Shown here piece by piece: positions 30,995-39,409 of a stretch of DNA of 39,959 bases. Numbering within the stretch: position 1 is the first letter of the stretch; each line of letters opens with the position of its first letter. The notes beneath the pieces were generated by a model, which worked only from the letters and a program-made list of their open reading frames with translations, ran no database searches and was not told where the DNA came from. Origin of the DNA: Fen-1258 sp947085815 (GTDB lineage: Bacteria; Bacteroidota; Ignavibacteria; Ignavibacteriales; Melioribacteraceae); NCBI GenBank assembly GCA_947085815.1, contig CAMTXU010000005.1, positions 1-39,959 of the forward strand, given 5' to 3'. Position numbers and translations under genes: made by a program.

Positions 30995-31360
30995 CTATAA
31001 ATATTTCTTAATCTCTTCTATCAGATTTTTCGTATCAAAGGGTTTAACTACAAAACTATTGGCACCAGCCGAGAGTGAGTTATCCCGGTCTTTCCTAAAT
31101 GCAAATGCTGTTACTACTATTATAGGGGAGTCCTTGTATTTATTCATTAGTCTTAACTCCTTTATCAAATCAATCCCGTCTTTTTCGCAATTTAGAGCTA
31201 AATCGATAATAAATAACTCATAGGTATCTTCACTTAATGCAGTATCAAATTCTTTATCATCACCGCATATTTTGACATCATAAATCTTTGATAGAATTCC
31301 TTGGTACACCAGTTGATTTAGACGATCATCCTCAACAACTAGTATCTTCTTTTTTTCCAC
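30995..31360 (-). CDS. Single-domain response regulator (receiver only)
   Basis: A 121-aa CheY-like protein. D11 and D12 form the acidic pair, D53 (FIIDLAL) is the phosphorylation site, VVTAF holds the conserved Thr, and VKPF holds the conserved Lys. There is no output domain, so it acts by protein contact or phosphorelay. I chose the GTG at 31360 because AGAGG stands seven bases before it; an ATG seven codons upstream (31381) is possible but leaves an odd leader MCLRGNA. It lies between two histidine kinases on the same strand and probably links them. Confidence 0.9.
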   Translation of the reverse strand: MEKKKILVVEDDRLNQLVYQGILSKIYDVKICGDDKEFDTALSEDTYELFIIDLALNCEKDGIDLIKELRLMNKYKDSPIIVVTAFAFRKDRDNSLSAGANSFVVKPFDTKNLIEEIKKYL

Positions 31361-31400
31361 AGCATTACCTCTCAAGCACATAAGTATTTCAGTGATGTAA

Positions 31401-33671
31401 TTATTTTTTTTCAGTAAAGATTAATGTAAACTTAGTTCCTATTCCTTTCTTCGATTCTGCTTCAATGGTTATTCCGTTTAAGTCGCAATATTTTTTTACG
31501 AGAGATAATCCTAACCCACTCCCTTCATAACTTCTTGAATACCCTCTTTCTTCTTGGGTAAAAGGCAGATACATTTTAGTCATAAATTCTTCCGACATTC
31601 CTATTCCGGTATCCTCAATGCTTACTTTAATTAATTGTTCGTTTTTCTCTACCTTCATCAAGATGGATCCTTGTTTTGTGTACTTGATTGCATTGTCAAC
31701 CAAATTTACAAACAGTTGATAAATAGTGTATTTGTCGCCGTGTACTATTGCTTCGTTGATGTTCGAAATGAAATTATATTTTAGACCTTTTTCTGTTAAG
31801 GGTATATTAAAATCATTTTCAATTCTTGTTATAATTTCTCCGAGTAGAGCGATTTCTGTAAAGATTGGTTCATACGTGCCAATCTGTAATTCGGAAGAAT
31901 TCAATATCATGTCAACAGTTCTTATCAGTCTATGACCGGCAGAATCAATCCCATCAAAATATTCCTTAAGATCAGGTGTTATTTTTTCATCCAACTCTTC
32001 TCTTAATATATTGGCAAAACTTATGATTGCATTCATTGGCGATCTTATTTCGTGCGACATTTGAGCAAGGAATTCTGTTTTCAGTTTATCGGATTGTTCT
32101 GCTTTTTCTTTTGAAATGATTAATTCTTGCTCTACTCGTTTACGTTCAATAACTCTTGCTACCTGAGATGAAACATATTCGAGCATTTGAAGTTCTTTCT
32201 CACCATAAACTTTCGAATCTGAATAGTGCTGTACAACCATAACGCCAATAGCTTTAGTGCCGACAATTAGTGGAACGCCAAGCCAAACAGCAGAAGGAGA
32301 ACCGCTTCGAATAATTTCTCCTTTATTACTCATTTCTAAAATTTGTTCAGAATTAACAAGTAAAGCTTTTCCCTTTCGGAAAACAAATTCAGTTAAACCG
32401 TTGCCGAATAGCCTCGGTGGTCTCAGGGTATCCACTTCATCTATGGAATATGGAAAGTTTATTAAATTATTTATTTCATCATATAGCGATATATAGAAAT
32501 TCTTTGCCGGCATAATTGTGCTTATTACTTCATGAACAAATCTATAAAGATCATTAAGTGATGATGTTTTATTTGTTTCTTCAGAGATTTGATAAAGAGC
32601 ATTTTGCAATTGTTCAAAAAGTTTGCGCTCGGTCATGTCTTCCATCGCACCGATCATGCGTAAAGCTTTACCATTTGCATCCCTGTTGATGAAGCCCCTA
32701 TCAACAACGGTAGCGTAACTGCCATCCTTTCTTCGAAAGCGATATTCGCCAGTCCATGATTGTTGTCCAGAATTAATTGCGGTGTAAATTCCGGACTTAA
32801 TACGGCTGAGGTCTTCCGGATGAATTCGATTTGTCCACGATTCGATACCTGGCTCGATCTCTTTGGGCTGGTAGCCGAACATCAATTGGAAATTCTCATT
32901 CCACCAAAGCGCGTCGGTTTGAAGATTCCAATCCCAGATTGTGTTGAAAGTGGCGCGATTTGCCAATTGATAGCGCTCTTCACTTTCCCGCAGCGCTTCC
33001 TCAGCTCGTTTGCGCTCGGTGATGTCGCGGATAATGGCATGCATTGCCTTTGGTTGTCCGGTGTCATCTCTGAGCAGAGATACACGCAACTCTACAGGGA
33101 AGATGGTGCCATCTTTATTCCGATATTCTTTCTCGTATACACCGGAGAAGTTATGCAACAGAATTTCTTCTTGGACAATGCGCGCTTCGATAGCGTGCCA
33201 CTTTTCCGGCGTGATATCCAAATAAGTCAAATTGAGTAACTCATCTTCAGTGTAACCCAGCATTTCCCTATAAGTGCGGTTGCATTCCAGAATGCGTCCA
33301 GACATGTCCATCAGCACAAACGCGTCGGTCATCGTTTCGTGAAGCATGCGGTATTTCAGTTCGGATTTTTGAAGGGCTTCTTCGGCACGTTTGCGCTCTG
33401 TAAAGATTGGAGCTATCCTTGAAATACCGACTACCATTAAGAGTGATATCACGAGCGCTGTAAGTTCGGCGTTAAAATCGAGCCGGATCATCGTGTCTCC
33501 TGAAAGCATACGAATGAGTGGGATACACCGTCTTAGCGCCATAAGCATCAGGGCTGCTGCAATGAGGCTCCACGCTGTCCGTCTACCTGTAAGGGGAATA
33601 AGCCTGAAAGCTATGATTGCTGCGAAGAATTGCAGGAGAATAGAAAAAGCCAAAATGAGCATGACTATCAT
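31401..33671 (-). CDS. Membrane sensor histidine kinase, PAS-PAS-GAF
   Basis: A 756-aa kinase. Three hydrophobic segments lie at about 2-25, 32-50 and 70-90. Two PAS domains with ERKRAEEAL linkers follow (about 100-225 and 228-355, the second PAC-rich with YRFRRKDGSYATVVDRGF), then a GAF domain (about 365-510), HisKA with H540 in SHEIRSPMN, and HATPase (NLVDNAIKY, DTGIGM, GSGLGLSLV). The start overlaps the upstream remnant by four bases (ATGA). The region 32851-33400 is the source type for the shortened copy in that remnant. It precedes the receiver gene by 41 bases, so the cluster is probably co-transcribed. Confidence 0.92.
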   Translation of the reverse strand: MIVMLILAFSILLQFFAAIIAFRLIPLTGRRTAWSLIAAALMLMALRRCIPLIRMLSGDTMIRLDFNAELTALVISLLMVVGISRIAPIFTERKRAEEALQKSELKYRMLHETMTDAFVLMDMSGRILECNRTYREMLGYTEDELLNLTYLDITPEKWHAIEARIVQEEILLHNFSGVYEKEYRNKDGTIFPVELRVSLLRDDTGQPKAMHAIIRDITERKRAEEALRESEERYQLANRATFNTIWDWNLQTDALWWNENFQLMFGYQPKEIEPGIESWTNRIHPEDLSRIKSGIYTAINSGQQSWTGEYRFRRKDGSYATVVDRGFINRDANGKALRMIGAMEDMTERKLFEQLQNALYQISEETNKTSSLNDLYRFVHEVISTIMPAKNFYISLYDEINNLINFPYSIDEVDTLRPPRLFGNGLTEFVFRKGKALLVNSEQILEMSNKGEIIRSGSPSAVWLGVPLIVGTKAIGVMVVQHYSDSKVYGEKELQMLEYVSSQVARVIERKRVEQELIISKEKAEQSDKLKTEFLAQMSHEIRSPMNAIISFANILREELDEKITPDLKEYFDGIDSAGHRLIRTVDMILNSSELQIGTYEPIFTEIALLGEIITRIENDFNIPLTEKGLKYNFISNINEAIVHGDKYTIYQLFVNLVDNAIKYTKQGSILMKVEKNEQLIKVSIEDTGIGMSEEFMTKMYLPFTQEERGYSRSYEGSGLGLSLVKKYCDLNGITIEAESKKGIGTKFTLIFTEKK

Positions 33672-34054
33672 AGAAGTGTCTCCCTTATAACTTTCCTGAT
33701 GCTTTCTTTCAGCTCGATCTCTTCGGGCTGGTGGCAGAACAACAATTGGAAATTATCATTCCACCAAAGCGTGTCAGTAATGGTTTCGTGAAGCCTGGGG
33801 TATTTCAGTTCGGATTTTTGAAGGGCTTCTTCAGTACGTTTGCGCTCGTTTTCAGATTCTATGAATTCAAGAACTTCAAGTCCGCCGGCAGAAGCCCTGA
33901 TGCCAAAGATTGGGAAACTGGAAGTTTTATTTTGTTCTTCAGTTTCAATCTCTTTTTCATTTTTCAACTGCATGTCTGCGGATTTCAATTTCTTTTTTGC
34001 AGCAGAAATACTTTGCGTGAATTTTACTTTTTCTTTTTTATTGACCTTTGCCAT
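33668..34054 (-). pseudogene. Remnant of a CheB/PAS-type kinase made by internal deletions
   Basis: A 128-aa frame that reads as pieces of a much larger protein. Residues about 1-45 are a charged leader, and 46-62 (SFPIFGIRASAGGLEVLE) match the start of a CheB methylesterase domain. It then jumps to ERKRTEEALQKSELKYPRLH (PAS linker) and again to TDTLWWNDNFQLLFCHQPEE, which in the neighbouring kinase lies 137 codons further on. No catalytic part of CheB, CheR or kinase remains. The start is ATG with only weak ribosome binding. It ends with a four-base overlap onto the kinase start, so translating it could still couple to the kinase. Confidence 0.75.
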
Positions 34055-34482
34055 GACTCCACTCCATGTCTAATAATGGTCAGATTTTTTTGGTTACAAT
34101 CTGTTATTTTTGATCGAGCAAATTTTCGAAAAAAAACAAGATTGATAAAAGAATAAGATATATTTTTTTAAAGCTATGTATTGGGGAGAGGAGATGGGAG
34201 AGTGGTAACCATGTATCATCAATTACCTATTGCTTTATCAACTTGTTTATAAACTACAATAATTTTGGTTAAGATGTAATTAAAATAAAAGCTGTTCGAC
34301 CTTAGTGTTCCTTATGTCCTTCTTCAAAAAAAATGTCAAGCAACCGAGTCTTTATTATTCTTTTTAGAAATATCAAATTAATTTTCTATAAATAAAAAAA
34401 GGTCGAATGTAGGTAAGTAACCCTGTCTGCCGACAGGCAGGCTCGAATGTTATTTTAAGACCTTCGAGATTATAAAAAACGC
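34055..34482. other. Gene-free stretch with a short palindrome
   Basis: AT-rich spacer upstream of the kinase remnant. It contains the 20-base near-palindrome CCTGTCTGCCGACAGGCAGG at 34422-34441, a type of short GC-rich intergenic repeat, and GGTCGAATG/GACCTTCGA-like pieces around it. No reading frame is convincing. Confidence 0.5.
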
Positions 34483-34506
34483 AGAGACGGGATATATCCC
34501 GTCTCT
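34483..34506. repeat. Perfect 24-base palindrome
   Basis: AGAGACGGGATA is followed directly by its exact complement TATCCCGTCTCT. It lies just left of the gamma-gene relic. The size and GC-rich arms resemble the other dispersed palindromes in this window. Confidence 0.75.
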
Positions 34507-34514
34507 ACAAAAAC

Positions 34515-34637
34515 TTAAACATTCACTCCTACATTTTGCGCAAGCTTCATCCCCTTTTCAATCGCTTGCTTGTTAAGCGGAATTAGATGATGGTATCTTT
34601 CCGGAAGAACTTTTTTAGTTCCTCACACAATATTTTG
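34515..34637 (-). pseudogene. Relic of a 2-oxoacid:ferredoxin oxidoreductase gamma gene, 3' end only
   Basis: The minus-strand frame (LQNIV, stop, GTKKVLPERYHHLIPLNKQA, IEKGMKLAQNVGVNV, stop) matches the last 38 residues of the intact gamma subunit at 35243-35797. A 66-base core (34552-34617) differs from 35280-35345 at one position; the flanks are more diverged. It has an internal TGA and no start. It marks either a lost paralogue or a direct repeat created when the toxin-antitoxin pair arrived between the two copies. Confidence 0.8.
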
Positions 34638-34688
34638 TAAATCTACAGTTTATTAATTAATTTTATTACGTAAAATGAGAATAAAAAA

Positions 34689-34964
34689 ATGCAGCCGATG
34701 TACCGCCTTCATGCAATTGAAAGAATGTTTGAAAGAAGAATAAGTGAAGATGATGTAAATAGAATTCTCTTTGAAGGAAAAGTGATTGAAGAATATGAAA
34801 ATGATCAGCCATATCTGTCAAAACTTATATTAGGATTTATAGATCAGAGACCGATACATATAGTAGCGGCTGAAAACAAAGAGGAAAATCAAACCATAAT
34901 CATAACTGTATATGAGCCAGACAGAATAAAATGGGATGAAAAATTTGAAAGGAGAATAAAATGA
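34689..34964 (+). CDS. DUF4258 protein, probable toxin of a toxin-antitoxin pair
   Basis: A 91-aa protein with the DUF4258 pattern: HAIERMFERRISEDDVNRIL, GKVIEEYENDQPYLSKLILG, then IHIVAAENKEENQTIIITVY and EPDRIKWDE. This fold is close to BrnT/RelE-like toxins. In other bacteria DUF4258 genes often precede a YgiT-type zinc-finger gene, as here, where the two overlap by four bases (ATGA). Toxin activity is inferred from this arrangement and not proved. The ATG at 34689 or the one at 34698 could be used; no strong ribosome binding site is seen. Confidence 0.8.
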   Translation: MQPMYRLHAIERMFERRISEDDVNRILFEGKVIEEYENDQPYLSKLILGFIDQRPIHIVAAENKEENQTIIITVYEPDRIKWDEKFERRIK

Positions 34965-35188
34965 AATGTACGATTTGCAAAATTGGTGAAACAATTGGCG
35001 GGAATACTATTGTTACTTTAAATAGAGATGAAATGGTTATTGTTTTTAAGAATGTACCTTGCAAAGTATGTAATAACTGCGGTGAAAAATATATTGAACA
35101 GAGCATTTCAAGAAATTTATTAAGCACCGCCGATGAAGTAAATAAAAGTGGTGTTCAAGTTGATATCAGAGAATATAAAGCCGCTTAA
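34961..35188 (+). CDS. YgiT-type zinc-finger protein, probable antitoxin
   Basis: A 75-aa protein resembling the N-terminal zinc domain of MqsA: CTIC near the start (C3, C6) and CKVCNNCGEKYIE (CxxCxxC) near residue 40. It has no C-terminal helix-turn-helix, so DNA binding as in full MqsA is not expected. It overlaps the DUF4258 gene by four bases and is preceded by AAAGGAG inside that gene, a strong ribosome binding site that would favour higher output of the antitoxin. Confidence 0.85.
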   Translation: MKCTICKIGETIGGNTIVTLNRDEMVIVFKNVPCKVCNNCGEKYIEQSISRNLLSTADEVNKSGVQVDIREYKAA

Positions 35189-35202
35189 TTATTGTGTGAT
35201 AT

Positions 35203-35238
35203 AACCTTCGAGGTTGTAAAGCAGTAACCCCGAAGGTT
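35203..35238. repeat. Hairpin between the antitoxin gene and the gamma subunit gene
   Basis: AACCTTCGAGGTT (35203-35215) pairs with AACCCCGAAGGTT (35226-35238) with one mismatch and a 10-base loop. It lies between convergent genes and may act as a terminator, though no T-tract follows, or belong to the dispersed palindrome group. Confidence 0.65.
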
Positions 35239-35242
35239 GTGC

Positions 35243-35797
35243 CTAGGAGGAAACTCCAATGTTTTGCGCGAGTTCCATTCCCTTTTCAATCGCTTGCTTG
35301 TTAAGCGGAATTAGATGATGATATCTTTCCGGAAGAACTTTTTTAATTCCCTCAATAATATTTTCCATCTTGATGATTGGTTTTCTTTGTAGGAATGCGC
35401 CAAGAACAATCATATTCATCACTTTGGAATTCTTCAGCTTTGTAGCTTCGATTGCTGCTTCGATAGGAACAATTTCAATATCCGTTCTGGTTGGTGGATT
35501 AAGAATTGTGCTGGCTTCATAAATTAAAAGACCGCCCGGTTTTACAGCTTTTTCAAATTTATCTAAGGATGGCTGATTTAATGCAATTACAGTATCAAAC
35601 TTTGTAAGTATTGGTGAACTGATTTTAGTATCACTTATAATAGCAATACAATTGGCAGTTCCGCCCCGCATTTCAGGACCGTATGAAGGCATCCAGCTTA
35701 CTTCTTTATTTTCCATAACACCGCTGTAACATAATATTTGTCCCATTGACAAAACACCTTGACCGCCAAATCCGGCAATGATCATTTCTTCTTGCAT
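35243..35797 (-). CDS. korC: 2-oxoacid:ferredoxin oxidoreductase gamma subunit
   Basis: A 184-aa subunit of the KorDABC/VorDABC type, with the family N-terminus MIIAGFGGQGVLSMGQIL and SYGPEMRGGTANC. It contributes to CoA handling and complex assembly. The gene begins two bases after the beta subunit stop codon. Its last 120 or so bases are repeated at 34515-34637. Whether the complex prefers 2-oxoglutarate, branched-chain 2-oxoacids or pyruvate cannot be told from sequence alone, so symbols in this operon are provisional. Confidence 0.9.
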   Translation of the reverse strand: MQEEMIIAGFGGQGVLSMGQILCYSGVMENKEVSWMPSYGPEMRGGTANCIAIISDTKISSPILTKFDTVIALNQPSLDKFEKAVKPGGLLIYEASTILNPPTRTDIEIVPIEAAIEATKLKNSKVMNMIVLGAFLQRKPIIKMENIIEGIKKVLPERYHHLIPLNKQAIEKGMELAQNIGVSS

Positions 35798-35799
35798 AA

Positions 35800-36642
35800 T
35801 TATTCTCCTTTATCTGTCGCAGGCAGGCTTTCTGCTTTAGGTACTTTAAGATCGCCAAGCGGATAGTAGGGCAGCATGTTTTCTTCCATCCATTTATTAG
35901 AATCAACAGGAGTCATTTTCCAATTTGATGGACAGTTGGTAACGATCTCAACAAAGCTCAATCCTTTTTTAAGTTCTTGATATTTGAAACCGTTCATGAT
36001 TGCTTTTTTTGCTTTACGAACATTCACAGGAGTATTGACTGCGGTGCGAGTGCAATAATAAACCCCCGGAAGTTGAGCAATTAGCTCAGTAATTTTTAAT
36101 GGATTGCCCATTATTGAAACATCACGCCCGTGTGGTGTTGTTGTTGATTTCATTCCGGGGAGTGTGGTGGGTGCCATCTGTCCACCTGTCATACCATAAA
36201 TTCCATTGTTGATAAAAACGATCAAAATATTTTCACCGCGGTTACATGTATGAATTGTTTCTCCGGTTCCAATTGCAGCAAGATCACCATCACCTTGATA
36301 TGAAAAAACATACTTATCGGGCATCACTCGTTTAATTCCGGTTGCACAAGCAGACGCGCGCCCGTGCGGGGCTTCGGTCATATCTATATTCATATAATTG
36401 TACATAAATACTGAGCAGCCAACCGGCGCAACACCAATAGTTTTATCTTGAATACCAAGTTCGTCGATTACTTCCGCAATTAGACGATGAGCCACACCGT
36501 GCCCGCAGCCCGGACAGTAATGCATTGGAGTATCGATCAAAGTTTCGGTTCTTTCAAAAACCAAATTATCATTTGTGCAAATACTTTCTTCAGCAATCAC
36601 TTCTGAAAAATGCTGCTCTTCTGTCATTGTTTTTTCGTTCAT
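35800..36642 (-). CDS. korB: 2-oxoacid:ferredoxin oxidoreductase beta subunit (TPP-binding)
   Basis: A 280-aa subunit holding thiamine pyrophosphate and the cofactor pocket. It shows CPGCGHG near residue 42, GDGDLAAIG (the GDG...N TPP motif, with NNGIYGMTGGQ following) and TTPHGRD. The N-terminal 30 residues are a poorly conserved extension. The start overlaps the alpha gene by four bases (ATGA). The sequence type (PVGCSVFMYNYMNIDMTEAP) matches enzymes usually labelled Kor or Vor, not pyruvate synthase. Confidence 0.92.
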   Translation of the reverse strand: MNEKTMTEEQHFSEVIAEESICTNDNLVFERTETLIDTPMHYCPGCGHGVAHRLIAEVIDELGIQDKTIGVAPVGCSVFMYNYMNIDMTEAPHGRASACATGIKRVMPDKYVFSYQGDGDLAAIGTGETIHTCNRGENILIVFINNGIYGMTGGQMAPTTLPGMKSTTTPHGRDVSIMGNPLKITELIAQLPGVYYCTRTAVNTPVNVRKAKKAIMNGFKYQELKKGLSFVEIVTNCPSNWKMTPVDSNKWMEENMLPYYPLGDLKVPKAESLPATDKGE

Positions 36643-37709
36643 ACTGTTTCTCCTACAAATTTTTCTTCGAGCTTATGAAGAATTTCTTCCGGAGTTGGAA
36701 CGATTCCACCCATTCTTCCAAGAAACTCTACGGGTATTTTTCCATTTACCGCGAGACGTACATCTTCTACCATTTGACCGGCATTCATCTCAACAGTTAA
36801 AAATCCTTTTACTTGACCTGCGAGTTTGCTCAATTCATCGTAAGGATATGGATAAACAGTTATTGGTCTAAACACACCAACCTTTATTCCTTTTTGGCGG
36901 GCAAGTTGTGCCGCTTTCTGGCAAATACGCGCAACCAATCCAAAAGCCACTAGAACAACTTCAGCGTCATCGCACTCGAATTTCTCAAATCGAATCTCTT
37001 CCTTTTCAATAGCTCTATATTTTCTCTGAAGATGAAGATTAACTTCTTGCATCTGATCCGGCTGTATATGAAGTGATGTAATAAAATTTCGTTCACGCGT
37101 TTTAGGTTTTCCTACTGTTGCCCAATCGGGGTCTTCTGTTGATCGTGGCATTTGATCTGGCAGTTGTACTTTTTCCATCATCTGTCCTAGTGCACCGTCG
37201 GTAAGAATCATAACCGGATTGCGCCATTTGAATGCGAGATCGAAACCTAACTTAACATGATCTACCATCTCCTGAACTGTTGAAGGGGCGAGCGCGATCA
37301 ATTTATAATCGCCATGTCCGCCACCTTTCACGGTTTGAAAATAATCTCCTTGAGATGGTTGTATGGTGCCAAGTCCCGGACCTCCGCGAACAACGTTTAC
37401 TAATAAGCAGGGTAATTCTGCACAAGCGATATAAGAGATTCCTTCTTGCATTAAACTAATACCGGGGGAGGAGGAGGAGGTCATCACTTTCTTTCCTGTT
37501 CCGGCAGCACCATATATCATATTGATTGAAGCAATTTCACTTTCTGCTTGAAGAACAACCATACCCGTTCTCTCTAAAGCGTCTTGTGTTAAGTATTCCA
37601 ATATTTCTGATTGAGGGGTGATGGGATATCCGAAGTAACCGTCACATCCTGCAAGAATTGCAGCTTCAGCAAGTGCTTCGTTACCTTTCATTAATTTTAA
37701 TTCTTTCAT
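36639..37709 (-). CDS. korA: 2-oxoacid:ferredoxin oxidoreductase alpha subunit
   Basis: A 356-aa subunit with the GNEALAEAAILAGCDGYFGY and PITPQSEI motif of the alpha family, the ESEIASINMIYGAAGTGKKV region, and TSSSSPGISLMQEGISY. It forms the catalytic dimer with beta. It overlaps the ferredoxin-like delta gene by four bases. The reaction is oxidative decarboxylation of a 2-oxoacid to acyl-CoA with reduced ferredoxin, or the reverse in CO2 fixation. Confidence 0.93.
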   Translation of the reverse strand: MKELKLMKGNEALAEAAILAGCDGYFGYPITPQSEILEYLTQDALERTGMVVLQAESEIASINMIYGAAGTGKKVMTSSSSPGISLMQEGISYIACAELPCLLVNVVRGGPGLGTIQPSQGDYFQTVKGGGHGDYKLIALAPSTVQEMVDHVKLGFDLAFKWRNPVMILTDGALGQMMEKVQLPDQMPRSTEDPDWATVGKPKTRERNFITSLHIQPDQMQEVNLHLQRKYRAIEKEEIRFEKFECDDAEVVLVAFGLVARICQKAAQLARQKGIKVGVFRPITVYPYPYDELSKLAGQVKGFLTVEMNAGQMVEDVRLAVNGKIPVEFLGRMGGIVPTPEEILHKLEEKFVGETV

Positions 37710-37993
37710 GAGTTCACCGTTACGGTTATATCGCCGGTTACATTAGTTATAGTTGCTAATTGTTCTTTCTTTTTTTCAGTCTTGCGGTAAACTTTAATTA
37801 TACCATCCGGACAAACCAGAGCGCAATTAGTGCAGCCAGTACAGTTGTCTTCTATTTTTACAATATAGTGATAACCTTTCGAGTTAATTTTGCGTGAAAG
37901 CTCGAGCGAATCTTGAGGACACGCTACGGCACAAAGTTCACACCCTTTGCATTTTTCGATATCAATTAAGATATCCCCTTTCACTTTAGACAT
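37706..37993 (-). CDS. korD: 2-oxoacid:ferredoxin oxidoreductase delta subunit (2[4Fe-4S] ferredoxin)
   Basis: A 95-aa subunit with two CxxCxxCxxxCP clusters: C15, C18, C21, C25 and C51, C54, C57, C61. It passes electrons from the catalytic core to soluble ferredoxin. It is the first gene of the four-gene operon delta-alpha-beta-gamma; all junctions overlap or nearly touch, which predicts equal expression. Confidence 0.93.
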   Translation of the reverse strand: MSKVKGDILIDIEKCKGCELCAVACPQDSLELSRKINSKGYHYIVKIEDNCTGCTNCALVCPDGIIKVYRKTEKKKEQLATITNVTGDITVTVNS

Positions 37994-38017
37994 CGGTTAA
38001 CCTCACATTATTAAACA

Positions 38018-38047
38018 AAAAGGTTACAGCACTTGCAATAACCTTTT
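38018..38047 (-). promoter_or_regulatory. Hairpin with T-tract in the kor operon leader
   Basis: On the minus strand, AAAAGGTTA and TAACCTTTT form a 9-bp stem with a 12-base loop, running into TTTTTG. It lies 25 bases before the korD start and resembles a weak intrinsic terminator, so it could act as an attenuator; its AT-rich stem makes this uncertain. The rest of the divergent gap (37994-38461) holds nothing else I can identify. Confidence 0.4.
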
Positions 38048-38461
38048 GAAAGTTCTTCTCATTTGATTTAATTATTTTCGATAAAATTATATTCAATGAA
38101 AGCCCGTTTACAACAAAAATTAATAGAAACTAACGTGCCAACTAATTTTCCTTTTTAATCAATTTTTAACCTCTTTTTATGCGTTTAATCAGCAATTTTC
38201 AATACTTATCGAGTCATCTATGGTAGAAGAACTGCTCATGTCAAATGTTTTTTTATTTATGAGAACGCAAAAAAATATTTGAGAAAAATTAAATTCTGTA
38301 TAGCTCTTTCGAAAAATAAGGAAATTTTGTGGAAGTTCAAGGAGGGGTTTTAGAAAAATCATAAACAAGATCGCAAGCCACGAACAATTTGAGAGTTTTG
38401 ATAAGTTACAGTAATATTATAATTAAATTTCTTCCATTAGCATAAAGAGAAAAGGAGTTTA

Positions 38462-39409
38462 ATGAAAAAATCGGATGAGGTTTTAACTGTAAATTCCATA
38501 ACAAAACAATTTGGAGTTATTACCGCAGTAAATAATCTTTCATTCAGTATCCATAGAGGAGAAATTTTTGCGCTGCTTGGTCCCAATGGTGCCGGCAAAA
38601 CTACTACGGTGAGAATGTTGATGGATATAATCAAACCGGATGAAGGTAACATTGAGTTTCGCTTAGACGAAAATAAAAGCTTACAGGCTCCTCTTGCCTC
38701 GGAATTAGGATATCTACCCGAGGAACGTGGATTATATCAAGAAATTCCAATAATTAAGACTTTGGTATTTATGGGTATAATTAGAGGAATGGAAAAAAAT
38801 CAAGCTCAGAGATCATCTGAAGAATGGCTCGAAAAACTTGAATTACTGGATAGAAAGAATGAAAAACTAAGTACTCTTTCCAAAGGGAATCAACAGAAAG
38901 TTCAGTTTATTTCTTCTGTTCTGCACAATCCATCATTTGCCGTACTTGACGAACCTTTTGCTGGTTTCGATCCGATCAATCAAGAAGCATTTTTAATGAT
39001 AATCAAAGAGCTTCGAGATAAAGGAACCACAATACTATTAAGTGCACACCAAATGCACTTAGTTGAACGTATTGCCGACCGTGTTTTACTATTAAACAAT
39101 GGGAAAAAAATTGCTTATGGAACCGTTGATGAAATAAAGAAAGACTTTTCTACCGGAGAAAAAATAATAATCAATGTTGAGAGCAAACCGGATTTATTGT
39201 TGCTCAAAAATGATGATGCGGTGGAAAAAGTTGAATTCATAAATGATACTGAAGTAAAAATATTCTTAAAGCAGAACAAATCATTATCGGGATTGCTAAA
39301 TAAAGCCGCTTCAAACTATAAAATAACTTCTGTAAAGACTGAGCATATATCTTTACACGACATATTTATCGAGAGAATTAGTAAGGACAAAGGTGACAGT
39401 AATGGATAA
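38462..39409 (+). CDS. ABC exporter ATPase (NatA/CcmA-like, DUF4162 C-terminus)
   Basis: A 315-aa nucleotide-binding subunit. Walker A GPNGAGKTT is at 40-48, the signature LSKGN at 139-143, and Walker B FAVLDEPFAGFDP follows with D163 and E164. The Q-loop/His switch are in place (SAHQ). Residues about 225-310 match the DUF4162 extension of ABC-2 exporters such as the Na+ exporter NatA. AAAGGAG precedes the ATG. The stop overlaps the permease start by eight bases. The substrate (sodium, antibiotic or polysaccharide) is unknown. Confidence 0.93.
   Translation: MKKSDEVLTVNSITKQFGVITAVNNLSFSIHRGEIFALLGPNGAGKTTTVRMLMDIIKPDEGNIEFRLDENKSLQAPLASELGYLPEERGLYQEIPIIKTLVFMGIIRGMEKNQAQRSSEEWLEKLELLDRKNEKLSTLSKGNQQKVQFISSVLHNPSFAVLDEPFAGFDPINQEAFLMIIKELRDKGTTILLSAHQMHLVERIADRVLLLNNGKKIAYGTVDEIKKDFSTGEKIIINVESKPDLLLLKNDDAVEKVEFINDTEVKIFLKQNKSLSGLLNKAASNYKITSVKTEHISLHDIFIERISKDKGDSNG

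Noticed and set aside
33668..34054. Functional CheB-type regulator
   Set aside because: Only the first strand of a CheB domain is present; the catalytic Ser-His-Asp region is missing and the rest is joined PAS fragments.
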